A stretch of 64,000 nucleotides of DNA from Streptomyces sp. NBC_00483 (GTDB lineage: Bacteria > Actinomycetota > Actinomycetes > Streptomycetales > Streptomycetaceae): the NCBI RefSeq assembly GCF_036013745.1, contig NZ_CP107880.1, positions 5,022,001-5,086,000 of the forward strand, in the 5' to 3' direction. The first letter of the stretch is position 1, and each line of letters begins with the position of its first letter. Made by a program: the position numbers and the translations under genes. The notes under the pieces are model-generated. The model was not told the DNA's origin. It saw only the letters and a list, made by a program, of their open reading frames with translations, and made no database searches. Below, one piece after another: positions 7,504-21,426 of the stretch.

Positions 7504-8202
7504 TCACTCGTCCTCGGCGAGCGTGAGCTCGATGCCGCCGACGAAGCCCGCGGACAGGTTGTAGATGAACGCGCCGAGCGTCGCCAGGGCGGTGGCCAGC
7601 ACGACGTCGATGACGGCGATGACCGTCGTGAACATCAGGACGCGCGGCAGCGACAGGAACGACTGCAGGTCGAAGCCGTTGGACTCGTTCGAGCCCGTGG
7701 CCTCGGAGATCGTGCCGCCGACCGTGGAGAAGACCCCCATGGCGTCCATGACCATCCACAGCACGGCGGCCGCGATGATCGTGCAGATGCCGAGCGCGAT
7801 GGAGAGCAGGAAGCTGACCTTCATCACCGACCACGGGTCCGCCTTGGCGACCCGCAGACGGGCCTTGCGCGTACGCGGGGTGGTGCGCGCCCCCGTGCGC
7901 GGCCTGCGGACCGCGTCCGGGGCGTTCTGGTACGCCTGCGGCGGGTGATACGGCTGGGCCGGCTGCTGCGGCCTCTCGCCCGGCAGGGCACCGCTGGCAT
8001 CGCTGCCACCGGCCGCGTACTGCTGGGTCTGCGGACCTCGGGTGTCCGTCACAGTTCCCCCCTGGGATCCATGAGACTCGTTCGAGTCGGTCGAGTCGGT
8101 TGAGCCTTTGACGTCATCGACGTCGTGAGCGGAGCCACGGCCGCTCTCAGTATCCGTACCGGTGGATGTCCCGGTAGAGCCTGCGCCCGTGGCTCCGCTC
8201 AC
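7504..8202 (-). CDS. DUF3566 transmembrane protein
   Basis: A 232-residue protein with an N-terminal half (1-115) that is disordered and Ser/Asp/Gly then Pro/Gln-rich, a basic stretch (RKARLRVAKADPWSVMK), and two membrane segments near 128-150 (VSFLLSIALGICTIIAAAVLW) and 190-215. This is the DUF3566 family found directly downstream of gyrA in actinobacteria. The GTG at 8202 follows gyrA by 18 bases with GAGGAG between, so it is almost certainly co-transcribed with gyrA. The function is unknown. Confidence 0.9.
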   Translation of the reverse strand: MSGATGAGSTGTSTGTDTESGRGSAHDVDDVKGSTDSTDSNESHGSQGGTVTDTRGPQTQQYAAGGSDASGALPGERPQQPAQPYHPPQAYQNAPDAVRRPRTGARTTPRTRKARLRVAKADPWSVMKVSFLLSIALGICTIIAAAVLWMVMDAMGVFSTVGGTISEATGSNESNGFDLQSFLSLPRVLMFTTVIAVIDVVLATALATLGAFIYNLSAGFVGGIELTLAEDE

Positions 8203-8220
8203 GATGACTCACTCCTCGCG

Positions 8221-10848
<2,628 letters not shown>

Positions 10849-10889
10849 TGCTGGTCAAGATCCTTTCTGTGCGGTCAGCTGAGACCGAC

Positions 10890-13237
<2,348 letters not shown>

Positions 13238-13798
13238 TCACCCGTAGGTGTCGCCGGGACCCGTGCTTCCGGGGGCCCGCAAGGGGCCGTAGCGGCGCGG
13301 GCCGCCGCCGGGATTCTTGATGTCGATGCGCCGCACGGCGCCGTGCCCGAGATCCTCGTTCAACCGCCTGACCAGCTGCGGAGCCAGCATCCGCACCTGT
13401 GTCGCCCAGGCCGTCGAATCGCACTGCACCACCAGGACCCGCTCGTCCTCGTCGTACGTCTGCGGAACACAGTGCTTGGCGAGGTCCTCGCCGACGATCT
13501 GCGGCCAGCGCCCCATGACGCCGCCGACCGCGGCCGGTGTCTCCCAGCCGCGCTCGGTGATCAGCCGGTTGATGGCGGGGCCGAGCCCCATCGGATCCCG
13601 CCCGTCGGAGCGCGCACCGGACCTCAGCCCGCCGCCGCGCCGCGCCTGCTTCTTCTGCTGCGCGGAGTCACCACGCGCGCGTGCCGCCTCTTTCGCCGCA
13701 CGTAGGGCGACGCGGGCCAGGTCGACACCAGAAGGCTCGGGATCGCCTTTTGGTTCTCGCGGACCCTTCGCACCTTCGGGGGATTCGTCGGCGCTCAC
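13238..13798 (-). CDS. dciA: DciA, DnaB helicase loader/operator (DUF721)
   Basis: A 186-residue protein. The C-terminal DUF721 domain (from about 70: [21 protein letters not shown] through [11 protein letters not shown] to [19 protein letters not shown]) is the KH-like DciA fold that helps place the replicative helicase DnaB in bacteria lacking DnaC or DnaI. The N-terminal 70 residues are charged and disordered. The GTG at 13798 overlaps the recF stop (GTGA, 13795-13798), so translation is coupled. dnaB itself lies at 53.7 kb. The function comes from the family, not from this sequence. Confidence 0.88.
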   Translation of the reverse strand: MSADESPEGAKGPREPKGDPEPSGVDLARVALRAAKEAARARGDSAQQKKQARRGGGLRSGARSDGRDPMGLGPAINRLITERGWETPAAVGGVMGRWPQIVGEDLAKHCVPQTYDEDERVLVVQCDSTAWATQVRMLAPQLVRRLNEDLGHGAVRRIDIKNPGGGPRRYGPLRAPGSTGPGDTYG

Positions 13799-14919
13799 AG
13801 TCGCTCCACCGTTCCGTCCGACACCGCGTAGCGGGTGCCCGCCAGCACGCCCGGCACGTCGTCGTCGACGGCGGCCGTGACGAGAACCTGCTCTCCGGGC
13901 GCCACAAGCTCCGCCAGGCGCTCCCTGCGGCGCGCGTCCAGCTCGGCGAAGACGTCGTCGAGGACGAGCACCGGCTCGTTCCCCTCGGCCCGCAGCAGGT
14001 CGTACGAGGCCAGGCGCAGCGCCAGCGCGTACGACCAGGACTCGCCGTGGCTCGCATAGCCCTTGGCGGGCAGCTGGCCGAGCTTGAGGACCAGTTCGTC
14101 GCGGTGCGGGCCGACCAGCGTGACGCCCCGCTCGATCTCCTGCTTGCGCGCCCCTTCGAGGGCGGCGAGAAGTTGCTCGTACAGCTCCTCGCGCGCGTGC
14201 CCGACGAGTTCGGGGGACGAGGGCTTGTACTCCAGGGCGATCGGCCCGCCGCCGGGCGCCAGCTGCTCGTACGCCTTGTCGGCCAGCGGCTGCAGCGTCG
14301 CGATCAGGTCGAGCCGCTGCGCGAGGAGTTCCGCGCCCGCGCGCGCGATGTGCTGGTCCCACACGTCGAGCGTGGACAGGTCCATGGAGCGCCCGCCGTG
14401 CCGCCGCGCGAGCGCCGCGGTCTTCAGGAGCGTGTTGCGCTGCTTCAGGACGCGGTCGTAATCGGAGCGCACGCCCGCCATCCGGGGCGAGCGCGCGGTG
14501 ACCAGCTCGTCGAGGAAGCGCCGGCGCTCGCCGGGGTCGCCCTTCACCAGGGCCAGGTCCTCGGGCGCGAACAGCACCGTCCGTACGATCCCCAGCACGT
14601 CACGCGGCTTGACCTGCGAGGACCTGTTGATCCTGGCGCGGTTCGCCTTGCCAGGGTTCAGCTCCAGCTCGACGAGCTGCTGGCGCTCGCCCTGGCGTAC
14701 CTGCGCCCGGATCACGGCGCGCTCGGCGCCCATGCGCACCAGCGGAGCGTCCGAGGAGACCCGGTGACTGCCGAGCGTGGCGAGGTAGCCGACGGCCTCG
14801 ACGATGTTCGTCTTGCCCTGCCCGTTCGGGCCCACGAACGCGGTGACACCCGGGTCGAGAGGAACCTCGGCCCGGGTGTACGAGCGGAAGTCGGCCAGCG
14901 ACAGATGCGTGACGTGCAT
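13795..14919 (-). CDS. recF: DNA replication and repair protein RecF
   Basis: A 374-residue SMC-like ABC ATPase that acts with RecO and RecR to load RecA at gaps. Walker A is GPNGQGKTN near residues 30-38, the signature region is [15 protein letters not shown] near 293-307, and Walker B is [13 protein letters not shown] near 320-332. The length is typical. It follows gnd in the leftward block and overlaps dciA by four bases. Confidence 0.97.
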   Translation of the reverse strand: MHVTHLSLADFRSYTRAEVPLDPGVTAFVGPNGQGKTNIVEAVGYLATLGSHRVSSDAPLVRMGAERAVIRAQVRQGERQQLVELELNPGKANRARINRSSQVKPRDVLGIVRTVLFAPEDLALVKGDPGERRRFLDELVTARSPRMAGVRSDYDRVLKQRNTLLKTAALARRHGGRSMDLSTLDVWDQHIARAGAELLAQRLDLIATLQPLADKAYEQLAPGGGPIALEYKPSSPELVGHAREELYEQLLAALEGARKQEIERGVTLVGPHRDELVLKLGQLPAKGYASHGESWSYALALRLASYDLLRAEGNEPVLVLDDVFAELDARRRERLAELVAPGEQVLVTAAVDDDVPGVLAGTRYAVSDGTVERL

Positions 14920-14974
14920 GGTCGTGGGCCGACCTCCCCCAGAGTTCTGAACAGCGGGTTTCTACAGGTGTGGA

Positions 14975-15850
14975 TTACTTCTTCTCGACGGCGTGGCCGC
15001 CGAACTGGTTGCGCAGCGCCGCGATCATCTTCATCTGCGGCGAGTCCTCCTGGCGGGAGGAGAAGCGCGCGAAGAGCGACGCGGTGATCGCCGGCAGCGG
15101 CACGGAGTTGTCGATGGCGGCTTCCACAGTCCAGCGGCCCTCGCCGGAGTCCTGTGCGTAACCGCGCAGCTTGTCCAGGTGCTGGTCGTCGTCGAGGGCG
15201 TTGACCGCGAGATCGAGCAGCCAGGAACGGATGACCGTGCCCTCCTGCCAGGAGCGGAAGACCTCGCGGACGTTGTCCACGGAGTCGACCTTCTCCAGGA
15301 GCTCCCAGCCCTCGGCGTAGGCCTGCATCATCGCGTACTCGATGCCGTTGTGAACCATCTTCGCGAAGTGGCCCGCGCCGACCTTGCCCGCGTGCACGGA
15401 GCCGAAGTCGCCCTCCGGCTTCAGGGCGTCGAAGACCGGCTGAACCTTCGCCACGTCGTCGGGGCCGCCGCCGTACATCAGCGCGTACCCGTTCTCCAGG
15501 CCCCAGACGCCGCCTGAGACGCCGCAGTCGACGAAGCCGATGCCCTTGGCCGCGAGCTCCTCGGCGTGCTTCTCGTCGTCCGTCCAGCGCGAATTGCCGC
15601 CGTCGACGACGACGTCGCCGGGCTCGAGCAGTTCGCCGAGCTCGTCGACCGTGGACTGGGTCGCGGCGCCGGCCGGGACCATCACCCACACCACGCGCGG
15701 GCCCTTGAGCTTGCCCACAAGCTCCTCGAGGCTGTGGACGTCCGCGAGGTCCGGGTTGCGGTCGTAGCCGAAGACGGTGTGGCCCGCGCGGCGGATGCGC
15801 TCGCGCATGTTGCCGCCCATCTTGCCGAGGCCGACGAGACCGAGCTCCAT
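14975..15850 (-). CDS. gnd: 6-phosphogluconate dehydrogenase, decarboxylating (short, NAD-type)
   Basis: A 291-residue enzyme that oxidatively decarboxylates 6-phosphogluconate to ribulose 5-phosphate. It has the Rossmann motif GLVGLGKMG at the N-terminus, VVVDGGNSRW near 82-91, and KMVHNGIEYAMMQAYAEG near 170-187 with the catalytic Lys and substrate-binding residues. At about 290 residues it belongs to the short class. The second beta strand ends GYDRNPD, with Asp where NADP enzymes carry NRT, so NAD is the probable cofactor (inference). It sits conservatively between recF and dnaN. Confidence 0.92.
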   Translation of the reverse strand: MELGLVGLGKMGGNMRERIRRAGHTVFGYDRNPDLADVHSLEELVGKLKGPRVVWVMVPAGAATQSTVDELGELLEPGDVVVDGGNSRWTDDEKHAEELAAKGIGFVDCGVSGGVWGLENGYALMYGGGPDDVAKVQPVFDALKPEGDFGSVHAGKVGAGHFAKMVHNGIEYAMMQAYAEGWELLEKVDSVDNVREVFRSWQEGTVIRSWLLDLAVNALDDDQHLDKLRGYAQDSGEGRWTVEAAIDNSVPLPAITASLFARFSSRQEDSPQMKMIAALRNQFGGHAVEKK

Positions 15851-15965
15851 CAGTGGTTCCTTACGTTGCGACGAGGCGTGAGGTGGTGCGGGGGCGGTAC
15901 GAGAGCACGCGCGCGTGGCGTCCCGTACCTGCGTCCGAGCCTAAACCCGGACGCTCCCGCACACC

Positions 15966-15974
15966 TGTGGACAA
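15966..15974 (-). other. Perfect DnaA box in the gnd-dnaN gap
   Basis: TGTGGACAA, the reverse complement of the actinobacterial consensus TTGTCCACA, lies outside oriC between the dnaN stop and the gnd start. Confidence 0.6.
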
Positions 15975-16015
15975 AGCCGCTCAGGCGAACCCGAGCGGCC
16001 TGCCCCTCAAGGTCC

Positions 16016-17146
16016 TCAGCCGGAGAGCCGCACCGGCATGATCAGGTACTTGTACGCGTCGTCCGCCTCGGCGTCCACGGCCGGCTTGCCGGAGAGCAGC
16101 GCGGGCTTGGTGGACGTCGTGAACGACAGCTGGGCGACCGGGGAGTCGATGGCACTCAGGCCGTCGAGCAGGAAGGTCGGGTTGAAGGCGATCGAGATGT
16201 CGTCGCCCTCCAGGTTGGCGTCGACCCTTTCCACAGCCTGTGCGTCGTCGCTGGAGCCGGCCTCCAGGATGAGCACGCCCTGCTCGAAGCTGAGCCGCAC
16301 CGGGGTGTTGCGCTCGGCGACGAGGGCCACACGCTTGACGGCCTCCACGAAGGGGGCGGTCTCGATGACGGCCACGGAGTTGAACTCCGTCGGGAACAGC
16401 GTGCGGTACTTCGGCAGGTCGCCCTCGAGAAGGCGGGTCGTGGTGCGGCGGCCCGCGCCCTCGAAGCCGATGAGGCCCTCGCCCGCACCGGAACCGGCGA
16501 GCGCCAGCGTGACCGTGTCACCGCTCGTGAGCGCCTTGGCGGTGTCCAGGAGCGTCTTGGCGGGCACCAGGGCGACCGCGGAGGCCTCCGGGTCCTCCGG
16601 CTTCCACAGGAACTCGCGGACGGCGAAGCGGTAGCGGTCCGTGGACGCCAGCGTCACCGTGTCGCCCTCGATCTCGATGCGCACACCGGTGAGGACGGGC
16701 AGCGTGTCGTCGCGGCCGGCCGCGATGGCCACCTGCGAAGCGGCAGCTGCGAAGACCTCACCCGGGACGGTGCCCGTGGCGGTCGGCATCTGCGGCAGCG
16801 CCGGGTACTCCTCCACAGGAAGCGTGTGGAGTGTGAATCGCGAGGAACCGCAGACAACGGTCGCTCGTACACCGTCTGTGGAGATCTCCACCGGACGGTT
16901 GGGCAGAGCGCGGCAGATGTCGGCGAGCAGGCGACCGGAGACGAGCACCGTGCCTTCCTCGTCGATCTCCGCGTCCACCGATACGCGTGCCGAAACCTCG
17001 TAGTCGAAGCTCGACAGGCTGAGTGCGCCCTCCTCGGCCTTCAGCAGAAGGCCCGCGAGGACGGGCGCAGGCGGTCGTGCCGGGAGGCTGCGCGCCGCCC
17101 AGGCCACCGCCTCCGCGAGTACGTCGCGTTCCACCCGGATCTTCAC
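16016..17146 (-). CDS. dnaN: DNA polymerase III beta sliding clamp
   Basis: A 376-residue processivity clamp that dimerises around DNA. It starts KIRVERDVLAEAVAWAARSLP and ends YKYLIMPVRL, the latter a highly conserved C-terminal motif. LASTDRYRFAVRE near 177-189 marks the second domain and FNPTFLLDGL the third. The GTG at 17146 has AGGAGG about 8 bases upstream and gives the expected Streptomyces length. It is transcribed away from oriC. Confidence 0.97.
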   Translation of the reverse strand: MKIRVERDVLAEAVAWAARSLPARPPAPVLAGLLLKAEEGALSLSSFDYEVSARVSVDAEIDEEGTVLVSGRLLADICRALPNRPVEISTDGVRATVVCGSSRFTLHTLPVEEYPALPQMPTATGTVPGEVFAAAASQVAIAAGRDDTLPVLTGVRIEIEGDTVTLASTDRYRFAVREFLWKPEDPEASAVALVPAKTLLDTAKALTSGDTVTLALAGSGAGEGLIGFEGAGRRTTTRLLEGDLPKYRTLFPTEFNSVAVIETAPFVEAVKRVALVAERNTPVRLSFEQGVLILEAGSSDDAQAVERVDANLEGDDISIAFNPTFLLDGLSAIDSPVAQLSFTTSTKPALLSGKPAVDAEADDAYKYLIMPVRLSG

Positions 17147-18012
17147 CGTAAGCCGCCTCCTGCTGTTGCTGGCTGCTCTCGCCCTGCTTGGTCTTCGGTC
17201 TGCCGTCTGCATCGGCAGACGTGGTGTCGCTCAGCCCGCTGATGGGAAGAGCACCGGGGAACAGTCTGACGCACGGCACTGACAGTCGTTGCCTGCCTCG
17301 GTCAAGTCGCGCCGAACCGAGGTCGAGGTGCCGGGAGCGAGTTGTGCACAGCCCCGTCTTCGAAACGAATTCCCAGCTCTTACTAGTTGGACGTAGTAGT
17401 AGGGGCTGTGGAAACCGTGGATAACCTCTAAAGCGCAGGTCAGAGGCGGTTTTTTGTCCACCGGGCCTGTGGGCCGAGGCGGTGGACAACCGGCCTTCGC
17501 TGTGGACGGCGGAAAGTTCTGCACACTCGATGCACAGCCTTGGGCCACTTCTCCCCAGCGCTGTCCCCAGCTTTACCCCGGTTCTCCCCAGCCCAACCGA
17601 CCACCTTGGTGTGACGCCTTTCACTCGCGGAGGTGAGATGGCGCGTTGCGTTGCCGAACAGTGGACAGCCGTGTGGAGAAGCTCTTGATCGCTGTGCACA
17701 ACGGCCGCGAGCCTGTGGGTTGCCGGTGGACAACGTCATGCACAGCCTGTGGATAAAAAATCTCTCCACAGTCTGTGGAGATCACTTTTCCACGAATCCA
17801 CAGCCGTCTGACCTGCCTTGATGCCCTGTCAGCCGGGGGTGCTGTGGACACAGTCTGGACAACTTTCCGGTCCCCAGGGTGTGGATCGCAAAAACCCGGC
17901 AGATCTGTGGAGAACACCCGTAACGCGGCTGCGAATCGAACACCGGGCGAGCGCGCGGTGTCCTTGAACCGGTGGCTGACACGACCCCGGACACGTCCGC
18001 GGGCCGTCCGCA

Positions 18013-18055
18013 GGCACGAGAAGGGCGCTCCGGAGGCACGAAAAGGGCGCTCCGG
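18013..18055. repeat. 22-bp direct repeat next to the dnaA terminator
   Basis: GGCACGAGAAGGGCGCTCCGG (from 18013) is repeated with one change from 18035. Both copies contain the left arm of the dnaA terminator stem, so two alternative hairpins are possible. Confidence 0.8.
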
Positions 18056-18076
18056 GAGTCGTTCCCGAAGCGCCCT
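18044..18076 (-). terminator. Terminator of dnaA
   Basis: AGGGCGCT-C-CGGGA (18044-18057) pairs with TCCCG-A-AGCGCCCT (18063-18076) with one mismatch and a GTCGT loop, just past the dnaA stop and bordering oriC. Confidence 0.7.
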
Positions 18077-18098
18077 GCGGTTCGTAACCGGTCCGCTG

Positions 18099-20159
18099 TC
18101 AGCCGTTCTTGATGCGGTTGGTGAGCTCGGTGACCTGGTTGTAGATGGAGCGCCGTTCGGCCATCAGCGCGCGGATCTTGCGGTCCGCGTGCATCACGGT
18201 CGTGTGGTCGCGGCCGCCGAACTGAGCGCCGATCTTCGGCAGCGACAGGTCGGTCAGCTCACGGCACAGGTACATCGCGATCTGCCGGGCCGTCACCAGG
18301 ACGCGGCTGCGCGAGGATCCGCAGAGGTCCTCCACGGTGAGCCCGAAGTAGTCCGCGGTCGCCGCCATGATGGCCGAGGCCGTGATCTCGGGGGCCGCGT
18401 CCTCGCCACCGGGGATCAGGTCCTTGAGGACGATCTCCGTCAGTCCCAGGTCCACAGGCTGTCGATTGAGCGACGCGAACGCCGTGACGCGGATCAACGC
18501 CCCTTCCAGCTCACGGATGTTGCGCGAGATGCGGGACGCGATGAACTCGAGGACTTCCGGAGGCGCGTTGAGCTGCTCCTGTACCGCCTTCTTACGAAGG
18601 ATGGCGATACGGGTCTCCAGCTCCGGTGGCTGGACGTCCGTGATCAGGCCCCACTCGAACCGGTTGCGCAGCCGGTCCTCCAGGGTCACCAACTGCTTGG
18701 GCGGCCGGTCACTGGACAGCACGATCTGCTTGTTCGCGTTGTGGAGCGTGTTGAAGGTGTGGAAGAACTCCTCCTGCGTCGACTCCTTGTCCGCGAGGAA
18801 CTGGATGTCGTCGACCAGAAGGATGTCCATCTCGCGGTACCGCTTACGGAAGGAGTCGCCCTTGCCGTCTCGGATCGAGTTGATGAACTCGTTGGTGAAC
18901 TCCTCCGAGCTCACGTACCGCACGCGCGTGCCCGGATAGAGGCTGCGCGCGTAGTGCCCGATGGCGTGCAGCAGGTGGGTCTTGCCGAGGCCCGACTCCC
19001 CATAGATGAACAGGGGGTTGTACGCCTTGGCCGGCGCTTCGGCGACGGCGACCGCGGCCGCGTGCGCGAAGCGGTTCGACGCGCCGATGACGAACGTGTC
19101 GAAGAGGTACTTGGGGTTCAGGCGCGCCGTCGGCTCACCGGGGCGAGTCGCCGGCGCGGGCTGGGCCGCCAGGGGGCCGGGCGCTCCACTGGGCACACCA
19201 CGGGTGCCGTGCCCGCCGTCCTGGTTCGGACGGCCGCCCATCGTGGGCTTGCCGGGCTCACGCCGCTGCTGCCGCTCGCGCGAAGGCTCGTAGGAACCGC
19301 GCTCCTCATAGGACGACCGCTCTTCATAAGAAGAGCGGTCCCCGTAGGAACGGTCTTCGTAAGGTCGCTCTTCATAGGAGGAGCGGTCCTCGTAGGAGGA
19401 ACGGTCCTCATAAGAGGGGCGACCGTCCCCCTTCTGCTCGTACGGGGGGCGCTCCTGCTGCTGGTCGTAGCGACCGCGCTCCTGCTCGTAGGGCGACCGT
19501 TCCTGCTGCCGGTAGTCGTGCTGCGGCTGCTGTGTGGGCGTCGCGTACGGGTCCCGCTCCGGGAAACCGAGCCGGGGCTGCTGCCAGTTGTACTCGTCCT
19601 GCTGCGGACGCGGCCAGGCGCCCGGCTCGGGACGCTGGTAGTCCGGGTAGGCGGGGCGGGCGGTCGGGAGCTGGTCGGGCCGGGGTGCCGGGGGCTGCTC
19701 GGCCCGCGGGCCCTGGCCGTGCTCGTCGGCGCCGCGGCGCTCGTAGCCCTCGTAGGTCTCCCGGCTCTCGTACGTCTCCCGCTTGTCGAAGGCGTCGCGC
19801 GGCTGGCCGGGGGACGGCTGCGGCTCGGGGGTCTCGTAGCGGTGCTGCGGGGCCGGTGGAGGTGTGGGGGCGGGCGGCTCACCCACGGAGTCGTCGACGG
19901 TGATCGCGATCCGGATGGGGCGGCCGCACTCGCGGCTGAGGGTTTCGCTGACGACCGGGGCCAACCGGCCCTCGAGTACGCCCTTGGCGAATTCGTTCGG
20001 AACGGCGAGCAGCGCGGTGTCGGCGACGAGCGCCAACGGCTGACAGCGCCGGATCCAGTGTTCGTCCTTCGTCTCGACGCCCTGCCCGCGGTCTTCCCCG
20101 AGGAGTTGCTCCAGAACTCGTGGCCACACTGCGGCAAGATCGGCAGGTACGTCAGCCAC
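18099..20159 (-). CDS. dnaA: Chromosomal replication initiator DnaA
   Basis: A 686-residue initiator, much longer than the E. coli protein because of an extended domain II. Domain I (1-90) contains [12 protein letters not shown]; domain II (about 95-340) is disordered with Ser-Tyr-Glu repeats. The AAA+ domain begins at [13 protein letters not shown] with Walker [10 protein letters not shown] (about 385) and Walker [10 protein letters not shown]. Domain IV carries the DnaA-box recognition helix [14 protein letters not shown]. The start is GTG at 20159, giving [12 protein letters not shown]. It faces oriC and has its own promoter flanked by DnaA boxes, which fits autoregulation. Confidence 0.98.
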   Translation of the reverse strand: MADVPADLAAVWPRVLEQLLGEDRGQGVETKDEHWIRRCQPLALVADTALLAVPNEFAKGVLEGRLAPVVSETLSRECGRPIRIAITVDDSVGEPPAPTPPPAPQHRYETPEPQPSPGQPRDAFDKRETYESRETYEGYERRGADEHGQGPRAEQPPAPRPDQLPTARPAYPDYQRPEPGAWPRPQQDEYNWQQPRLGFPERDPYATPTQQPQHDYRQQERSPYEQERGRYDQQQERPPYEQKGDGRPSYEDRSSYEDRSSYEERPYEDRSYGDRSSYEERSSYEERGSYEPSRERQQRREPGKPTMGGRPNQDGGHGTRGVPSGAPGPLAAQPAPATRPGEPTARLNPKYLFDTFVIGASNRFAHAAAVAVAEAPAKAYNPLFIYGESGLGKTHLLHAIGHYARSLYPGTRVRYVSSEEFTNEFINSIRDGKGDSFRKRYREMDILLVDDIQFLADKESTQEEFFHTFNTLHNANKQIVLSSDRPPKQLVTLEDRLRNRFEWGLITDVQPPELETRIAILRKKAVQEQLNAPPEVLEFIASRISRNIRELEGALIRVTAFASLNRQPVDLGLTEIVLKDLIPGGEDAAPEITASAIMAATADYFGLTVEDLCGSSRSRVLVTARQIAMYLCRELTDLSLPKIGAQFGGRDHTTVMHADRKIRALMAERRSIYNQVTELTNRIKNG
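19287..19420 (-). repeat. Degenerate [11 protein letters not shown] repeats in DnaA domain II
   Basis: About seven 15-18-bp in-frame units encode SYEDRS-like peptides at residues about 247-291. Synonymous differences between units show that the peptide pattern is retained even though the DNA copies have diverged. Confidence 0.85.
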
Positions 20160-20261
20160 AGGGCACGCTCTCTCGCTGGTCCCACGAACGTGTGATTCCT
20201 GGGACGGATCGGGAAGAAAATCGGGTGGTGCGGTGGGAAGGGAACGAATCGGAGTTCAGCC

Positions 20262-20291
20262 ACGGTAGTCAGCGCGACCGCTGCGGTTCAA
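20262..20291 (-). promoter_or_regulatory. dnaA promoter
   Basis: Minus strand TTGAAC (20291-20286), 18-base spacer, TACCGT (20267-20262). The predicted start is about 95 bases before the dnaA GTG. DnaA boxes lie immediately upstream of the -35. Confidence 0.65.
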
Positions 20292-20295
20292 GTTG

Positions 20296-20316
20296 TTGTC
20301 CCCAGCCTGTGGACAG
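20296..20316. promoter_or_regulatory. Pair of facing DnaA boxes at the dnaA promoter
   Basis: TTGTCCCCA (20296-20304) and TGTGGACAG (20308-20316, reverse of CTGTCCACA) are inverted with a 3-base gap, next to the dnaA -35. DnaA autorepression through paired boxes has been described in Streptomyces, and this layout matches it. A further weaker box, CGATCCACA, lies at 20422-20430. Confidence 0.7.
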
Positions 20317-20337
20317 TGTCCCCCGCATGACGCCGGT

Positions 20338-20367
20338 TTGACCGGATGGCGTAGCCGCGCGTACCGT
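20338..20367 (+). promoter_or_regulatory. rpmH promoter
   Basis: TTGACC (20338-20343), 18-base spacer, TACCGT (20362-20367). It is strong and diverges from the dnaA promoter, giving a leader of about 165 bases before rpmH. Confidence 0.65.
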
Positions 20368-20541
20368 GACCAGGTCGAGTTGTCGATGGCTGCTGCCGCC
20401 TGCCTCCGATGGGCAAGGTCACGATCCACAGTTCTTGCGGACCGTGTAGCGGTGCACTCGGGCGTATTCGCGAGCTACTCGTGGGCGCACGGTGACAGCC
20501 AGGCGATGTCCCGCCACCACACGTTTTTCAGGAGCCCCCGA

Positions 20542-20679
20542 GTGAGCAAGCGCACCTTCCAGCCGAACAACCGTCGTCGTGCCAAGACCCACGGCTTCCG
20601 CCTTCGCATGCGGACCCGTGCCGGTCGTGCGATTCTCGCCAGCCGTCGTGGCAAGGGTCGCGCCAGCCTGTCCGCCTGA
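20542..20679 (+). CDS. rpmH: 50S ribosomal protein bL34
   Basis: 45 residues, very basic, beginning [21 protein letters not shown] and continuing [17 protein letters not shown], the full bL34 family pattern. Start is GTG, with AGGAG about 8 bases upstream. It heads the rightward rpmH-rnpA-yidD-yidC-jag-rsmG run next to dnaA, as in most bacteria. Confidence 0.98.
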   Translation: MSKRTFQPNNRRRAKTHGFRLRMRTRAGRAILASRRGKGRASLSA

Positions 20680-20699
20680 TCTCGTAATCAGGTCATGAC

Positions 20700-21071
20700 G
20701 TGCTGCCTACCGAGTATCGGCTGAGGCGGCGCGAGGACTTCGCGACCGCGGTACGCCGGGGACGTCGGGCCGGACGCCCGCTTCTCGTCGTTCACCTACG
20801 TAGCGGTTCAACGGACCCGCACGCGACCAGGGAGACTCTCTCCCCGCCGCGTGCGGGTTTCGTCGTGAGCAAGGCCGTGGGTGGCGCCGTCGTACGTAAC
20901 GCGGTGAAGCGCAGGCTTCGCCACCTCATGCGCGACCGGGTGGCTTCATTGCCCCCAGGTAGCCTGGTAGTCGTACGCGCGTTGCCCGGAGCGGGCGACG
21001 CTACCCACGCACAGCTGGCCCGAGACCTGGATGCCGCCCTGCAGCGGCTGCTGGGAGGGGGCGCGCGATGA
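20700..21071 (+). CDS. rnpA: Ribonuclease P protein component
   Basis: A 123-residue basic protein that assists the RNase P RNA in tRNA 5' maturation. [18 protein letters not shown] opens the fold, and the signature [21 protein letters not shown] lies near residues 59-80 (RNxxKRR). The GTG start is 20 bases after rpmH, and the stop overlaps the yidD ATG by four bases. Confidence 0.97.
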   Translation: MLPTEYRLRRREDFATAVRRGRRAGRPLLVVHLRSGSTDPHATRETLSPPRAGFVVSKAVGGAVVRNAVKRRLRHLMRDRVASLPPGSLVVVRALPGAGDATHAQLARDLDAALQRLLGGGAR

Positions 21072-21418
21072 AGTACCCACTGCTCGCCTTGATCAAGATC
21101 TACCAGTGGACCATCAGTCCACTGCTGGGTCCGGTGTGCAAGTACTACCCGTCGTGCTCCCACTATGGCTTCACCGCCATCGACCGGCACGGGGCAGTCA
21201 AGGGAACAGCACTTACCGCCTGGCGGATCCTTCGGTGCAATCCGTGGTCACTGGGCGGTGTCGACTATGTTCCGCCACGCAAGCGTCCGCGCTGGCACGA
21301 GATGCTGCGCGAGGCATGGCGCGGGGACAAGAAAACGGCCCCCGCCGTTGAGGGCGACAGCCCCTCTGCACAGGACAATAAGTCCGGAGCGACTTCGCCC
21401 AACGCCCAAGGAGCCTGA
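21068..21418 (+). CDS. yidD: Membrane protein insertion efficiency factor YidD
   Basis: A 116-residue family member with [21 protein letters not shown] (the conserved Cys-containing motif), HGAVKG and [14 protein letters not shown]. The first 80 residues cover the family domain; the remainder is a charged tail. It binds the membrane through an amphipathic helix and assists YidC. Its start overlaps rnpA (ATGA), so they are translationally coupled, and yidC follows directly. Confidence 0.95.
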   Translation: MKYPLLALIKIYQWTISPLLGPVCKYYPSCSHYGFTAIDRHGAVKGTALTAWRILRCNPWSLGGVDYVPPRKRPRWHEMLREAWRGDKKTAPAVEGDSPSAQDNKSGATSPNAQGA

Positions 21419-21426
21419 TCAGGGAC

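Larger units (their letters stand above)
17147..18098. other. oriC: Chromosomal replication origin oriC
   Basis: The 952-base dnaN-dnaA gap. DnaA-box-like 9-mers (consensus TTGTCCACA) start at 17342, 17407, 17416, 17454, 17481, 17501, 17660, 17672, 17693, 17725, 17748, 17762, 17774, 17786, 17794, 17843, 17854, 17880 and 17906, in both orientations. The best are 17454, 17481 and 17725 (TTGTCCACC), 17748 (TTATCCACA) and 17843 (GTGTCCACA). The short run GGATAAAAAATCTC at 17751-17764 is the AT-richest patch. The layout matches known Streptomyces origins. The dnaN end carries an 8-bp hairpin (17198-17220) in the probable dnaN leader. Confidence 0.95.

Noticed and set aside
17775..20195. 806-codon open frame through oriC and opposite dnaA
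   Set aside because: It reads across the origin DnaA boxes and antisense to dnaA; no plausible protein.
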